Below are positions 50,641 to 59,996 of a stretch of DNA of 64,000 nt, in pieces. Location: contig NZ_JACHDO010000001.1 of NCBI RefSeq assembly GCF_014201115.1, forward strand, positions 6,014,001 to 6,078,000, given 5' to 3'. How positions within the stretch are numbered: position 1 is the first letter of the stretch; every line of letters begins with the position of its first letter. The DNA comes from Nocardiopsis metallicus (GTDB lineage: Bacteria > Actinomycetota > Actinomycetes > Streptosporangiales > Streptosporangiaceae). Below the pieces are notes generated by a model, which saw only the letters and a program-made list of their open reading frames with translations, ran no database searches and was not told the origin of the DNA. The position numbers and the translations under genes are program-made.

Positions 50641-53561
50641 CGGGCACCTCCCTCCTTGTCCGGTGTCTCTCGGAGCGGGCTTTGGGCGTCCACCTCGGGC
50701 GGGGTCCCGGGGTCGTCGGTGGGCGGCTGATCCCTGACTGGCCTCACGGTGCCGGCGGTGGAATCGCCGGGCAGGGACTCCTCCAACCCGAGCTGGTTCA
50801 GCGCGGTGAGGATGACGCCGACCACCGCGAGGTAGACGCCGGCGTCGAACACGAGTGCGGCGGTCAGGTGGTACTCACCCACCAGCGGCAGCGTCACGTA
50901 TCCGTGCAGCGGGCGCAGGAACGAGCCGTCCAGGTACCCGAACAGCCCCGAGGCCAGGGAGATCGCCACACCGGCGCCGATGATGCGCGGGTAGGCCAGC
51001 CTGATCTTGGCCACCGAGGCGCTGGGCGCCGCCAGGTACAGCAGCGCGAACGCGGCTCCGCCCAGCAGTCCGGCGACGAAGCCGCCGCCGACGTCGGTGT
51101 GGCCGCGCAGGAACAGCCACAGCGACCAGAACACGATCAGCGGCAGCAGCAGGTAACTCACCGCGCGCATGACCAGGGTGTTGTCGTCCGCGTCGTAGAC
51201 GGCGCTGGAGCGGCTGACGACGAGTCTGCGGTCACCGTGCGCGGTCAGCAGACCGCTGGAGTTGAGCACGGCGATGACGATCAGTCCTGCCACGCCCAGG
51301 ACGACCAGCTCGCCCAGGGTGTCCAGGGCCCGGTAGTCGACCAGGATGGTGTTGACGACGTTGGTGCCGCCGGTGTCCTCCTCGGAGTTCTCCAGGAAGT
51401 ACTGCGAGGCCTCCGACCGGCCCCGGCGCCCGGTCAGGTAGAAGACCCCCAAAGCCGCCGAGAGGCCGGCGAAGAGCGCGATCGCCCCGGTGGCGAGGTA
51501 GCGCCGGAGCGAGATCCGGTGGAACCGCGCGGGCAGCCGGCGCAGGATCAGGGCGGCGATGACCACGGTGAGGATCTCCACCACCATCTGGGCGAAGGCC
51601 ACGTCGAACGCGCCGAGCAGGAAGAGCCACAGCGCGGTGGTCAGCCCGGCTGAGCCGACCAGGACCAGCCCGGCGGTGCGGGACCGGACGTAGACGGCGC
51701 CGATGACGGAGGCCGTGATCAGAGCGATCAGCAGCCAGTCCAGTGGAGAGGAGGTCTCCCCGTACGGTTCGGGTACCTCCAGACCCGTCGCGGTGATGAT
51801 CCCGGCCAGCGCGATCACCAGAACGATCGGCACGACCAGGTGCCGCGGAGGAGCGTCGGAGCGCGTGAGGTCGCCCACGCGTCGGCCCAGGGCCATGATC
51901 CCCTCGCGTAGCGCCTCGAAGACGATGACCCCGTCCACGGGGAAGAGCCGGCGACCGGCCAGCCGTTCACCGGAGGCGGTCCACCACACCAGCAGTGCGC
52001 CCAGGGCGATCGCGGCCAGGGACATGAACAGGTCAGCGGACAGTCCGTGCCACAGGGCCAGCCCGGCCTCGGCCTCCGCCTCCCCGGTGGCTTCGGCGGC
52101 GGCCCGTTCGGCCATCGGGTTCAGGACGGGGACGGCGAGGCCCAGCACCAGGCCGAGAACGGCGGCGACGGCGGGCGGGCCCGCGAAGCCGTATCCGGCC
52201 TCGGACACGGAGGTTCCGCTCCGGTCCGGGCGCGGCGAGGAGCTCCAGAACGCGCCGTGCACGAACCGGTAGGTGTAGGCGAAGGTGAAGACGGAGGCGA
52301 TGACGGCGACCGTTCCGGCGGCCGGCCCCACCCACGCGGGGCCGGGCGCCTCCAGTAGGCCCTTGAAGACGTTCTCCTTGCTGACGAAACCCAGGAGCGG
52401 CGGGACGCCCGCCATGGACAGTCCGGCCAGCGCCGCCACGGTCGCGGTGACCGGCATCCGGCGCCGTAGACCGCCCGCGATCCCCAACCGGCGGATCTCG
52501 CGCAGGTCGCGGCTGCCCGCCTGGTGGTCCACCAGCCCGACCACCATGAACAGCGCTGCCTTGAACAGCGCGTGCGCGAGGGTGTGTACCGCAGCGGCCA
52601 CCAGGGCCGCCTCGGTGCCCACCCCGATCACCGCCACCAGCAGCCCGAGCTGGCTCACCGTGGAGTATGCGGCGAGCTTCTTGAGGTCGTACTGCTGGAA
52701 CGCGAACACCGCGCCGACCACCGCGGTGACCAGACCGAAGGCGATGAGCGTGTAGTTCCACAGGGGGAGTTCGGCGAAGGCCGGGGTGAACCGCATCAGC
52801 AGGAAGATCCCGGCCTTGACCATCGCCGCCGCGTGCAGATAGGCGCTGACCGGGGTGTTTGCCGCCATGGCGTCCGGCAGCCAGTAGTGGAAGGGGAACT
52901 GGGCCGACTTGGTGAAGGCCGCCAGAATCACCAGTACCGCCACCGTTGAGGAGAAGGCGGGGTCCTCGGCCCACACCGGGTCGGCCAGGATCGTGCTCAG
53001 CCGTGTGGTTCCCGTGCGCAGGGCCATCAGGATCGCGGCGGTCATCAGGGCGAGCCCGCCCACCACGGTGGTCAGGAGGGCGCGGATCGCCGGGGCGTTT
53101 CCGGAGCGGCCGGACGTGCCGATCAGGAGGAACGAGGCGACGGTCGTCAGTTCCCAGAAGACGAACAGCAGCACCACGTCGTCGGCCATCACCAGCCCGG
53201 TCATCGCGAGCGCGAAGAAGGTCATCAGGGCGTAGAAGCCCAGCCGCGGCCCGGGCGGGAAGTAGCGGGCCGAGTAAGCCAGGATGAGCGCACCGACGCC
53301 GTTCACCAGCAGGGTGAACAGCCAACCGACCCCGTCCATGCGCAGGCGCAGTTCGACGCCGATCTCGGGCATCCAGGGCTTGGCGAACTCGATCGGCGTG
53401 CCGGCTCCGAGTACCTGCGGGGCCTGGGCCAGAACCAGTCCGGTCGACGCCAGCAGCACGAGCGCGAGCGGCCAACCGGCGGCGCGCCCCAGGGCCCGGT
53501 GGAGGGGGAACGTCGCGAACACGGCGGCGGCGAGGACCAGAAGCAGTAGCAGAAGTACCAC
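50637..53561 (-). CDS. mrpA: Mrp antiporter subunit A fused to B (operon 1)
   Basis: This 974-residue large subunit has a NuoL-like N-terminal half with the essential Glu137 (FVFWELTTVASF) and Lys in KSAQFPFHYWLPDAM, then the DUF4040/MrpB_like segment and a C-terminal MnhB domain (about 790-925, SYLLLPLIVFWSLWLFLRGH). That covers the roles of MrpA and MrpB, so the operon lacks a separate mrpB. It starts at GTG 53561. A charged cytoplasmic tail of about 50 residues ends the protein. It is the first gene of six. Confidence 0.95.
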   Translation of the reverse strand: MVLLLLLLVLAAAVFATFPLHRALGRAAGWPLALVLLASTGLVLAQAPQVLGAGTPIEFAKPWMPEIGVELRLRMDGVGWLFTLLVNGVGALILAYSARYFPPGPRLGFYALMTFFALAMTGLVMADDVVLLFVFWELTTVASFLLIGTSGRSGNAPAIRALLTTVVGGLALMTAAILMALRTGTTRLSTILADPVWAEDPAFSSTVAVLVILAAFTKSAQFPFHYWLPDAMAANTPVSAYLHAAAMVKAGIFLLMRFTPAFAELPLWNYTLIAFGLVTAVVGAVFAFQQYDLKKLAAYSTVSQLGLLVAVIGVGTEAALVAAAVHTLAHALFKAALFMVVGLVDHQAGSRDLREIRRLGIAGGLRRRMPVTATVAALAGLSMAGVPPLLGFVSKENVFKGLLEAPGPAWVGPAAGTVAVIASVFTFAYTYRFVHGAFWSSSPRPDRSGTSVSEAGYGFAGPPAVAAVLGLVLGLAVPVLNPMAERAAAEATGEAEAEAGLALWHGLSADLFMSLAAIALGALLVWWTASGERLAGRRLFPVDGVIVFEALREGIMALGRRVGDLTRSDAPPRHLVVPIVLVIALAGIITATGLEVPEPYGETSSPLDWLLIALITASVIGAVYVRSRTAGLVLVGSAGLTTALWLFLLGAFDVAFAQMVVEILTVVIAALILRRLPARFHRISLRRYLATGAIALFAGLSAALGVFYLTGRRGRSEASQYFLENSEEDTGGTNVVNTILVDYRALDTLGELVVLGVAGLIVIAVLNSSGLLTAHGDRRLVVSRSSAVYDADDNTLVMRAVSYLLLPLIVFWSLWLFLRGHTDVGGGFVAGLLGGAAFALLYLAAPSASVAKIRLAYPRIIGAGVAISLASGLFGYLDGSFLRPLHGYVTLPLVGEYHLTAALVFDAGVYLAVVGVILTALNQLGLEESLPGDSTAGTVRPVRDQPPTDDPGTPPEVDAQSPLRETPDKEGGAR

Positions 53562-53782
53562 GTCACAGTCATTTCACAATTTCCGGTCAACCCCTAACCG
53601 ACACAGCGGTAGAGGAATGGACGCGGCATTATTCCAGGGCGCTTGTATTTTTTTTACTTCTGCTTGGTTCGCTTTTGACTGTGGTCCGGGGCGGTGGTGT
53701 GCCGGTGTGCTCGGTCCTGTCGTCGCCCTCAGGCTCTCCGGTCAGGAGGGCTGAGCCGGTGAGCGACCGCGATCCGGCCCGC

Positions 53783-53825
53783 GTCACGCTGTGTCCTGTG
53801 ACGCGTCACCGCTGTGTCCTGTGAC
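53783..53825. promoter_or_regulatory. two tandem GTCAC-N10/11-GTGAC sites upstream of Mrp operon 1
   Basis: The 16-nt word CGCTGTGTCCTGTGAC occurs at 53787-53802 and 53810-53825. Each copy is preceded by GTCAC, so each unit is an inverted pair (GTCAC 53783-53787 / GTGAC 53798-53802; GTCAC 53805-53809 / GTGAC 53821-53825). They lie 220-265 nt upstream of mrpA1. Confidence 0.6.
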
Positions 53826-53941
53826 TTGTGGGCAAGGACCCTGACAACGGAGGCCGAAGTTTGCAAAGATGGGTGCGGCATAAACGTAAAGAGCGGGTGA
53901 GGCTCTTCACCATTGCCCGGCGGTGGTGAAAACGTATAAGC

Positions 53942-53979
53942 GCACGGGCCCCGCCACCTTTCGGTGACGGGGCCCGTGC
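53942..53979. terminator. terminator of Mrp operon 2
   Basis: A 12-bp perfect stem (GCACGGGCCCCG 53942-53953 with 53968-53979) carries an inner CACC/GGTG stem, 27 nt after mrpG2. On the minus strand a moderately T-rich stretch follows. Confidence 0.8.
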
Positions 53980-54005
53980 TGTCTCGCTGGAGGTCCGGAC
54001 GACGA

Positions 54006-54359
54006 CTAACCGGACTTGGAATCGTTTTCCGAGGTCGTCGCGGCCAGGTCGTCGAACTTCGTGTCCGCGACCGGCTTGACCCCGGTCAGGTATCCGGCGC
54101 GGACCAGGGCGTTGCCGCCGACCGCGGCCGTGGCCAGCTGGATCAGCAGGGCCAGGCCGAGCTTGATCGCGTTCGCCACGGTCGGGTAGTGCAGGAAGAG
54201 CCCGAACAGCAGCAGGCCCGTCCCCAGGGCTCCGGCGATGGTGACCCCGCTCAGCCGCGCGTAGAAGTCACGCAGCCGCAGCAGCCCGATCGAGCCGACC
54301 AGGAACACCATGGCCCCGAGGACCATGCTGATGATTCCGAGCACGTACAGCACGCTCAT
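54006..54359 (-). CDS. mrpG: Mrp antiporter subunit G (operon 2)
   Basis: This 117-residue protein has three helices and the MrpG core FLVGSIGLLRLRDFYARLSG. ATG 54359 overlaps the mrpF2 stop (ATGA); the longer upstream frame lies inside mrpF2 and is not membrane-like. It has a shorter tail than the operon 1 copy. It is the last gene of operon 2. Confidence 0.93.
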   Translation of the reverse strand: MSVLYVLGIISMVLGAMVFLVGSIGLLRLRDFYARLSGVTIAGALGTGLLLFGLFLHYPTVANAIKLGLALLIQLATAAVGGNALVRAGYLTGVKPVADTKFDDLAATTSENDSKSG

Positions 54360-54613
54360 CGCTTGCCTCCGGTGATCAGTCGGGCCAGGGACAGGGCCGC
54401 GAGGAAGCCGACCAGGGCGCACACCAGGACGATGTCCACGACCAGTTCTGTGTCGATCCGAAACCCCAGCATGGCGACCAGGCCGACGAAGCCGAAGAAG
54501 ACCACGTCGGACGCGGCTCCCCGGTCGGCGGCCGACGGGCCGGTCAGGATGCGGTACGTCGCGATGACCATGGCCACCATGATCGCGACGATACCGATGT
54601 CGATGAACTCCAT
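54356..54613 (-). CDS. mrpF: Mrp antiporter subunit F (operon 2)
   Basis: This 85-residue protein, the same length as the first copy, has three helices and the conserved RILTGPSAADRGAASDVVFF segment. Its start overlaps the mrpE2 stop by 1 nt (TGATG). Confidence 0.94.
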   Translation of the reverse strand: MEFIDIGIVAIMVAMVIATYRILTGPSAADRGAASDVVFFGFVGLVAMLGFRIDTELVVDIVLVCALVGFLAALSLARLITGGKR

Positions 54614-54990
54614 CAGCGCTGTCCCACCTCGTCGAGAGCGTGTTCCGTCGATCCGGTCGGTCGGGTGACTGCCAGCAGACGGTCCTCCATCGCGTGGATG
54701 CCCCGTTGGAAGGACTCCCGGTCCTCCACGTACAGGCCGTGCACCCAGAGGGTGGAGGGCTCGTTCCGTACGGCGACCGTCACTGTTCCGGGGGTCAGCG
54801 AGATGAGGTTGGCCAGCATGGTCACCTCGAAGTCACTGCTCGCCCGGAGCGGAACCTCGACGAAGGCCGGGGTGGCGGAGCTGCCCGGTGTGACGATGTC
54901 CCACATCACCTGCAAGGAGGTCTTCACGATCTCCCCGGCCGCGTAGAAGGGGAACCAGAGCGTTCGGAGCGCCCATGTCAGATAGGTCAT
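54613..54990 (-). CDS. mrpE: Mrp antiporter subunit E (operon 2)
   Basis: This 125-residue protein has two membrane segments and the signature AFVEVPLRASSDFEVTMLAN followed by LTPGTVTVAV and LWVHGLYV. ATG 54990 overlaps mrpD2. It is clearly homologous to the first copy but diverged in the N-terminal helices. Confidence 0.93.
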   Translation of the reverse strand: MTYLTWALRTLWFPFYAAGEIVKTSLQVMWDIVTPGSSATPAFVEVPLRASSDFEVTMLANLISLTPGTVTVAVRNEPSTLWVHGLYVEDRESFQRGIHAMEDRLLAVTRPTGSTEHALDEVGQR

Positions 54991-56504
54991 CGGCCCAGCA
55001 CCGCCTCGACGTAGGTGGAGGTGTCCAACAGGTTCGCGGCGGCCTGCGCGCTCAACTCGAGGAGCACGTGTGCGCCCAGGCCGATGCACAGGGTGGTCAC
55101 GGTCAGGATCAGGCCCGGGACGATCAAGGACGCCTTGATCTTGGGCCGGGTGAGCGTGTCCGTGGCTCCGTTCCCCGCGGCGGTCACGGGAGCCTGGTCG
55201 GAGCCCTCCGGCTCCGGCTCCTTGCCCCAGAAGACCCCGCCCCAGATCTTGAGCATGGACATCAGGGTGATGAGGCTGACCGCGATCATCACGGCCGCGA
55301 CCGTCCACTGCGCGCCGTCCACCGCGGCGATCACCAGGCTGAGCTTGGCGACGAACCCGGAGAAGGGCGGCAGTCCCGCCAGGGACAGCGCCGCGCCCAT
55401 GAACACCATGCCCAGCAGGGGTTCTCGCTTGGCGATGCCGCCGAGCCGGTCCAGGGAGCCGGTGCCGTGGGTGTGCTCGATGGCCCCGGTGGACAGGAAC
55501 AGCGAGGCCTTCACGATCATGTGGTGGATGAGGTAGAAGATACCCGCCATCAGGCCGATCTCGGTGAACAGGGCCACGCCCAGCAGGATGTACCCGATCT
55601 GGCTGATCATGTGGAAGACCAGGATGGAGCGGGTGGTGTTCTCACCGACCGCCCCCATGACACCGATGACCATGGTGAGGGTGAAGGCCACCAGGCCGAT
55701 CCACAGGAACTTCGCGTCCCCGTCGAAGACCAGCGCGTACAGGCGGTAGATGGCGTAGATCGCCACCTTGGTGTGCAGCCCCGAGAACAGCGCGGTGATG
55801 GCGGGCGAGGTGAAGGGGTAGGTGCGTGCCAGCCAGCCGTGGATGGGCACCACCGCGGCCTTGATCGCCAGGGCCAGGATGATGACACCCATGCCCACGG
55901 CCACCATCGGGGACTCCTTGGCGGCTCCGGCGAGCTCACCCAGGTGGACGGTTCCCGCCGCCGCGTAGACCAGCGCCACACCGGCGAGGAAGACGGTGGA
56001 GGTCAGCAGGTTCACGGTGACGTAGATGCGACCGGCCTTCAGCCGCCCCAAGACCCCCATCATCGCCAGCAGTCCGTACGAGGGCAGGAGCATGACCTCG
56101 ATGAACACGAACATGTTGAAGATGTCGCCGGTGAGCAGGGCACCGGACACACCGGAGGTGAGGACCAGCACCAGCGGGGAGAAATAGGTCTGCCGGTCGT
56201 CACCGGTGGCTATCGCGAACATCGAGCAGACCAGGGCCAGCAGCGCGGTGGTCCACAGCATCAGGGCGCTGAAGACGTCCGCGACGAAGGGGATCGCGAT
56301 CCCGTCCTGCCACAGGCCCACGTTGTGGGCGAAGACGGTCCCGTCACGGGTGAGCCAGATCAGCCAGGCGCCGGCGAGCATCGCGCCCGCGCTCGGCGCC
56401 AGCAACAGCGTGCGCCGGACCCACAGGGGCCCTCTGACGAAGAGCAACAGCCCTGCCGCGACCAACGGGGCCGCGACGAAGAGAGGGAGCAACGCGGTGT
56501 TCAT
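54987..56504 (-). CDS. mrpD: Mrp antiporter subunit D (operon 2)
   Basis: This 505-residue NuoN-like subunit has about 14 helices, with Glu in NMFVFIEVMLLPSYGLL, Lys in IKAAVVPIHGWLARTYPFTS and GLHTKVAIYAIYRLY. It aligns closely with the operon 1 copy through the core and differs at the N-terminus and in the loop before the last helix. The ATG start overlaps mrpC2 by 4 nt. Confidence 0.95.
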   Translation of the reverse strand: MNTALLPLFVAAPLVAAGLLLFVRGPLWVRRTLLLAPSAGAMLAGAWLIWLTRDGTVFAHNVGLWQDGIAIPFVADVFSALMLWTTALLALVCSMFAIATGDDRQTYFSPLVLVLTSGVSGALLTGDIFNMFVFIEVMLLPSYGLLAMMGVLGRLKAGRIYVTVNLLTSTVFLAGVALVYAAAGTVHLGELAGAAKESPMVAVGMGVIILALAIKAAVVPIHGWLARTYPFTSPAITALFSGLHTKVAIYAIYRLYALVFDGDAKFLWIGLVAFTLTMVIGVMGAVGENTTRSILVFHMISQIGYILLGVALFTEIGLMAGIFYLIHHMIVKASLFLSTGAIEHTHGTGSLDRLGGIAKREPLLGMVFMGAALSLAGLPPFSGFVAKLSLVIAAVDGAQWTVAAVMIAVSLITLMSMLKIWGGVFWGKEPEPEGSDQAPVTAAGNGATDTLTRPKIKASLIVPGLILTVTTLCIGLGAHVLLELSAQAAANLLDTSTYVEAVLGR

Positions 56505-56809
56505 GAGGCCTCCTCGGTGTCGTCGTCGCTGCCGGAAGCGGCGAGAGTGAGCATGTAGATCGCGATCGAGAAGGCGATGACGATCGCGGTCAGGACGAAG
56601 GCCTGGGGAAGCGGGTCAGCGGTCTGGGAGCCCCAGCCGAACTGGAGCAGGGGCAGCTCCCGGCGGAAGATGCCCCCCGAGGACATCAGCAGCAGGTTCG
56701 CCCCGTGACCCACCAGGAGCAGACCGAGGACGATCCTGACCATGCCGCGCTGCAGCATCAGGTAGACGCCTCCCGCGACCAGGATCCCGATCGTGATGGC
56801 GAGAGTCAT
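56501..56809 (-). CDS. mrpC: Mrp antiporter subunit C (operon 2)
   Basis: This 102-residue NuoK-like protein has three helices. Helix 3 (DPLPQAFVLTAIVIAFSIAI) is nearly identical to the first copy. ATGA overlaps at both ends. Confidence 0.95.
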   Translation of the reverse strand: MTLAITIGILVAGGVYLMLQRGMVRIVLGLLLVGHGANLLLMSSGGIFRRELPLLQFGWGSQTADPLPQAFVLTAIVIAFSIAIYMLTLAASGSDDDTEEAS

Positions 56810-59691
56810 CGCTTACCTCCTGTGGTGGAGTCGTCCAGGACGGTGGTGTCGCGGTCCGTTTCGGAGTCACGCCCCTTCTCGGGGTCGGCGCCTGCGTTCT
56901 CGGCCTCGCCGTTCTGGGGAGAGCCCCGGTCGAGCCCCAGTTCGTTGAGTGCGGTGAGCAGGACTCCGACGACGCCGAGGTAGACGCCGATGTCGAAGAC
57001 GAAGGCCGTGGTGAAGTGGAAGTAGCCGCCCCAGGCCAGCGGGATCTCCGCGTGCAGCGGCCGGAGGAAGGATCCGTCCGCGTAGCCCAGGAACCCGGAG
57101 AAGGCGGCGATGAGCACTCCGGAAGCGATGATCGCCGGGTAGGCCAGCCGGATCTTCGCCCTCTTGTCGCTGGGAGCGGCCAAGTAGAGCAGAGCGAACG
57201 CCGAGCCGCCGACCAGGCCGGCGATGAAACCGCCGCCGGGTTCGTTGTGCCCGCGGAACAGCAGGTACAGGGACCACAGCACCAGGAGCGGCATCAGGTA
57301 GCGGCCGACCGTGCGCATGAGCACGGTGTTGTCCTCGGCGGAGAAGGCCGCGTTGCTGCTGGGTACCACGACCCGGCGGGAACCGTGCACGGGCAGCAGC
57401 CCGCTGGAGTGCAGGACCGCGATGATGATCAGGCCCGCTACGCCCAGCACGACGAGTTCACCGAAGGTGTCGAGTGCCCGGTAGTCGACCAGGATGGTGT
57501 TGACGACGTTGGTACCGCCGGTGTCCGCGGGTGCGTTCTCCAGGAAGTACTCCGCCGCCGGAGAGAGTTCCCGGCGGCCGGTCAGGGCGAAGGCCGCGAT
57601 ACCGGCGCTCAGCCCGGCGGCGACGGCGATCACCGCGGTCAGCGCCTTGCGCCCGCTCTTGACCGGGTGGAACTTCTTGGGCAGCCGGCGCAGTACCAGG
57701 ACCGCGACGACCACGGTGAGGATCTCCACCAGGAACTGGGTCAGCGCGACGTCGAAGGCGCCGAGGAAGAGCAGCCAGAGCGCCACGGTGAACCCCGCCA
57801 CGCCGACCAGCGCCAGCCCCGCCATGCGGGAGCGTGTGATGACCGCGGCCAGGACGGCCGCCGCCATCAGTCCGACGAGCAACCAGTCTAGTCCGAAGGA
57901 GGTCTGTCCCGCGGCCGGCGGCAGGTCCACACCGAAGATGACCGCTACCGCTGCCAACGCGACGATGAGGACCGTGGGCGCGCCGAGGTGGAAGGCGGGG
58001 GAGTCCGTCCGGGTGAGGTCACCGGTTCGCTTGCCCAACCGGATGATCCCGCTGTAAAGGGATTCGAACACCCCCACGCCGGAGACCGGTACGAAGTCGC
58101 GGCCGGCCAGGGCGTCTCCGGCCCGGGAGCGCGAGGCCACGAGGGCGCCGAGGCCGATCGCTGCCATGGACATGACGAGCGCGGCGTTGAACCCGTGCCA
58201 CAGCACGAGGTGGGCGTCCGAGGTCACGTGCGTGGTGTTGGCGGCCACCTCGTTCACCAGCGGGTCCAGGATCGGGACGGTCAGGCCGAGCAGCACGCCG
58301 CCGAGGGAGGCGACGATGGCCGGGGCCCAGAAGCTGCCCCGGGCCTCGCCGGCCGTGGCCTCCTTCGTGCCCTCCTCGCTGCGGGACGCGCCGAAGAAGG
58401 TGCGGTACACGAAGCGGAAGGAATAGGCGAACGTGAGCACGGAGGCCGAGACCGCGAGCACGCCGGCGAGCGGACCGAACCAGGCCGGGCCGGGGGCGTG
58501 CAGGAACGACTCGAACAAGCTCTCCTTGCTGATGAAGCCCAGCAGGGGAGGGATGCCCGACATGGACAGGGCGGCCAGTGCCGCGATGAGTGCTGTGACC
58601 GGCATTCGGCGCCGCAGGCCGCCCAGCTTGCGGATGTCCCGGGTACCGGTCTGGATGTCCACCAGGCCGACCACCATGAACAGGGCCGACTTGAACAGCG
58701 CGTGCGCGACGGTGTGCACCGAGGCGGCCACCAGGGCCTGGGGAGTGCCCACACCGATCACCGCCACCAGGAGACCGAGCTGGCTGACCGTGGAGAAGGC
58801 CGCCAGCCGCTTGAGGTCGTTCTGCTGGAGTGCGAAGAACGCACCCATCACCGCGGTGATCAGACCCGCTGAGATGAGCAGGACGTTCCACAGGAACAGG
58901 TCACCGAACGCCGGGGTGAAACGCATCGCCAGGTAGATCCCGGCCTTGACCATGGCGGCGGCGTGCAGGTAGGCGCTGACCGGAGTGCTCGCGGCCATGG
59001 CGTCCGGCAGCCAGTAGTGGAAGGGGAACTGCGCTGACTTGCTGAAGACCGCCACGATCACCAGCAGGGCCACCACGGAGACGAACGCGGTGTCCTGCGT
59101 CCACGCCGTGTCCGACAGGATCACGCTCAGCTGTGTCGTTCCGGTGCGTACCACCAGCAGCACGACGGCGCCCAGCAGCGCGAGTCCGCCCATGGCCGTG
59201 AGCAGGAAGGTACGGATCGCCGGGCGGCTCGCCGACGGCCCGGAAAGGCCGATCAGGTAGAACGAGGCGATCGTGGTGATCTCCCAGAACACGAAGAGCA
59301 GCACGACGTCGTCGGCCAGCACCAGCCCCGCCATCGCGAACGCGAAGAGCGACATCAGGAAGTAGAAACCGAGTCTGCGGCCTGATGGGAAGTACCTGGT
59401 GGAGTAGGCCATGATCAGGGCACCGATACCGGTGACCAGCATGGTGAACATCCAGCCGAGGCCGTCCATGCGCAGGTGCAGGTCGACCCCGAGCCTGGGC
59501 ATCCAGGGCTGGGTGTACTCCAGCGGGACACCGGCACCCAGGACCTGGGGGGCCTGGAGAGCGACCATGACCGTCAGGGCCAGGAACACCGCGGCGATGG
59601 GCCAACCGGCGTTACGGCCCAGGAACCTGTCTAGTAAGGGTGTACTCGCGACGGTCACGGCGAGCACGATGAGGAGAAGCAGTAGCACCAC
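56806..59691 (-). CDS. mrpA: Mrp antiporter subunit A fused to B (operon 2)
   Basis: This 961-residue paralogue of the first large subunit has Glu137 (FVFWEITTIASFY), KSAQFPFHYWLPDAM and a C-terminal MnhB domain (YLMPLLVLWSLYLLFRGHNE), so MrpB is again fused. GTG 59691 has AAAGGA upstream. It is the first gene of operon 2. The upstream region contains two ACAC-N-GTGT boxes rather than the GTCAC/GTGAC repeats of operon 1, which suggests separate control. Confidence 0.95.
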   Translation of the reverse strand: MVLLLLLIVLAVTVASTPLLDRFLGRNAGWPIAAVFLALTVMVALQAPQVLGAGVPLEYTQPWMPRLGVDLHLRMDGLGWMFTMLVTGIGALIMAYSTRYFPSGRRLGFYFLMSLFAFAMAGLVLADDVVLLFVFWEITTIASFYLIGLSGPSASRPAIRTFLLTAMGGLALLGAVVLLVVRTGTTQLSVILSDTAWTQDTAFVSVVALLVIVAVFSKSAQFPFHYWLPDAMAASTPVSAYLHAAAMVKAGIYLAMRFTPAFGDLFLWNVLLISAGLITAVMGAFFALQQNDLKRLAAFSTVSQLGLLVAVIGVGTPQALVAASVHTVAHALFKSALFMVVGLVDIQTGTRDIRKLGGLRRRMPVTALIAALAALSMSGIPPLLGFISKESLFESFLHAPGPAWFGPLAGVLAVSASVLTFAYSFRFVYRTFFGASRSEEGTKEATAGEARGSFWAPAIVASLGGVLLGLTVPILDPLVNEVAANTTHVTSDAHLVLWHGFNAALVMSMAAIGLGALVASRSRAGDALAGRDFVPVSGVGVFESLYSGIIRLGKRTGDLTRTDSPAFHLGAPTVLIVALAAVAVIFGVDLPPAAGQTSFGLDWLLVGLMAAAVLAAVITRSRMAGLALVGVAGFTVALWLLFLGAFDVALTQFLVEILTVVVAVLVLRRLPKKFHPVKSGRKALTAVIAVAAGLSAGIAAFALTGRRELSPAAEYFLENAPADTGGTNVVNTILVDYRALDTFGELVVLGVAGLIIIAVLHSSGLLPVHGSRRVVVPSSNAAFSAEDNTVLMRTVGRYLMPLLVLWSLYLLFRGHNEPGGGFIAGLVGGSAFALLYLAAPSDKRAKIRLAYPAIIASGVLIAAFSGFLGYADGSFLRPLHAEIPLAWGGYFHFTTAFVFDIGVYLGVVGVLLTALNELGLDRGSPQNGEAENAGADPEKGRDSETDRDTTVLDDSTTGGKR

Positions 59692-59713
59692 GCCACTGTC
59701 CTTTCACGGCTGA

Positions 59714-59758
59714 ACACCGTGTGCACGGCCGGGGTGTCCCGGTCGGCGAACACGGTGT
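59714..59758. promoter_or_regulatory. paired ACAC-N-GTGT boxes upstream of Mrp operon 2
   Basis: GAACACCGTGTG (59712-59723 region) and GAACACGGTGTG (59748-59759 region) are two quasi-palindromic boxes 36 nt apart, beginning about 22 nt upstream of mrpA2. The cores at 59714-59722 and 59750-59758 are exact reverse complements of each other. Confidence 0.5.
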
Positions 59759-59996
59759 GACGGAGCGGAAGGTGGTTTTTGCGGTCAGGCCGTCAGCCGT
59801 GTCCTGGCGGGCAGGCGCTGAGTTCGCCGTGCGCGTTGTGGCCCCAGGAGGACGTGTAGCCGTTGGTGCCGAGTGGAAGACTGTGTGGCGCCGGTGCCTG
59901 TGGCCGTTCGGCGAAACGGGACCTGCGCCGGGCGCGCAGAGGTGAGGCGTGCTGGGGCGTCATGCGTCATAACTCCGGGACATGGGGAGACAGGGA
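59759..59996. other. non-coding DNA between Mrp operon 2 and the inverted-repeat element
   Basis: I see no protein-like ORF and no clear hairpin in this 238-nt stretch. Together with the inverted-repeat element it makes up a 600-nt gene-free gap. Confidence 0.5.

Larger units (their letters stand above)
53562..54005. other. intergenic region between the two Mrp operons
   Basis: This 444-nt gap contains the promoter region of operon 1, an AT-rich run (TTGTATTTTTTTTACTTCTG near 53643), the double GTCAC-N-GTGAC repeat and the terminator of operon 2. No ORF is credible. Confidence 0.7.

Noticed and set aside
53781..53825. Possible replication iterons
   Set aside because: Two copies only, no DnaA boxes or Rep gene; promoter position favours a regulatory site.
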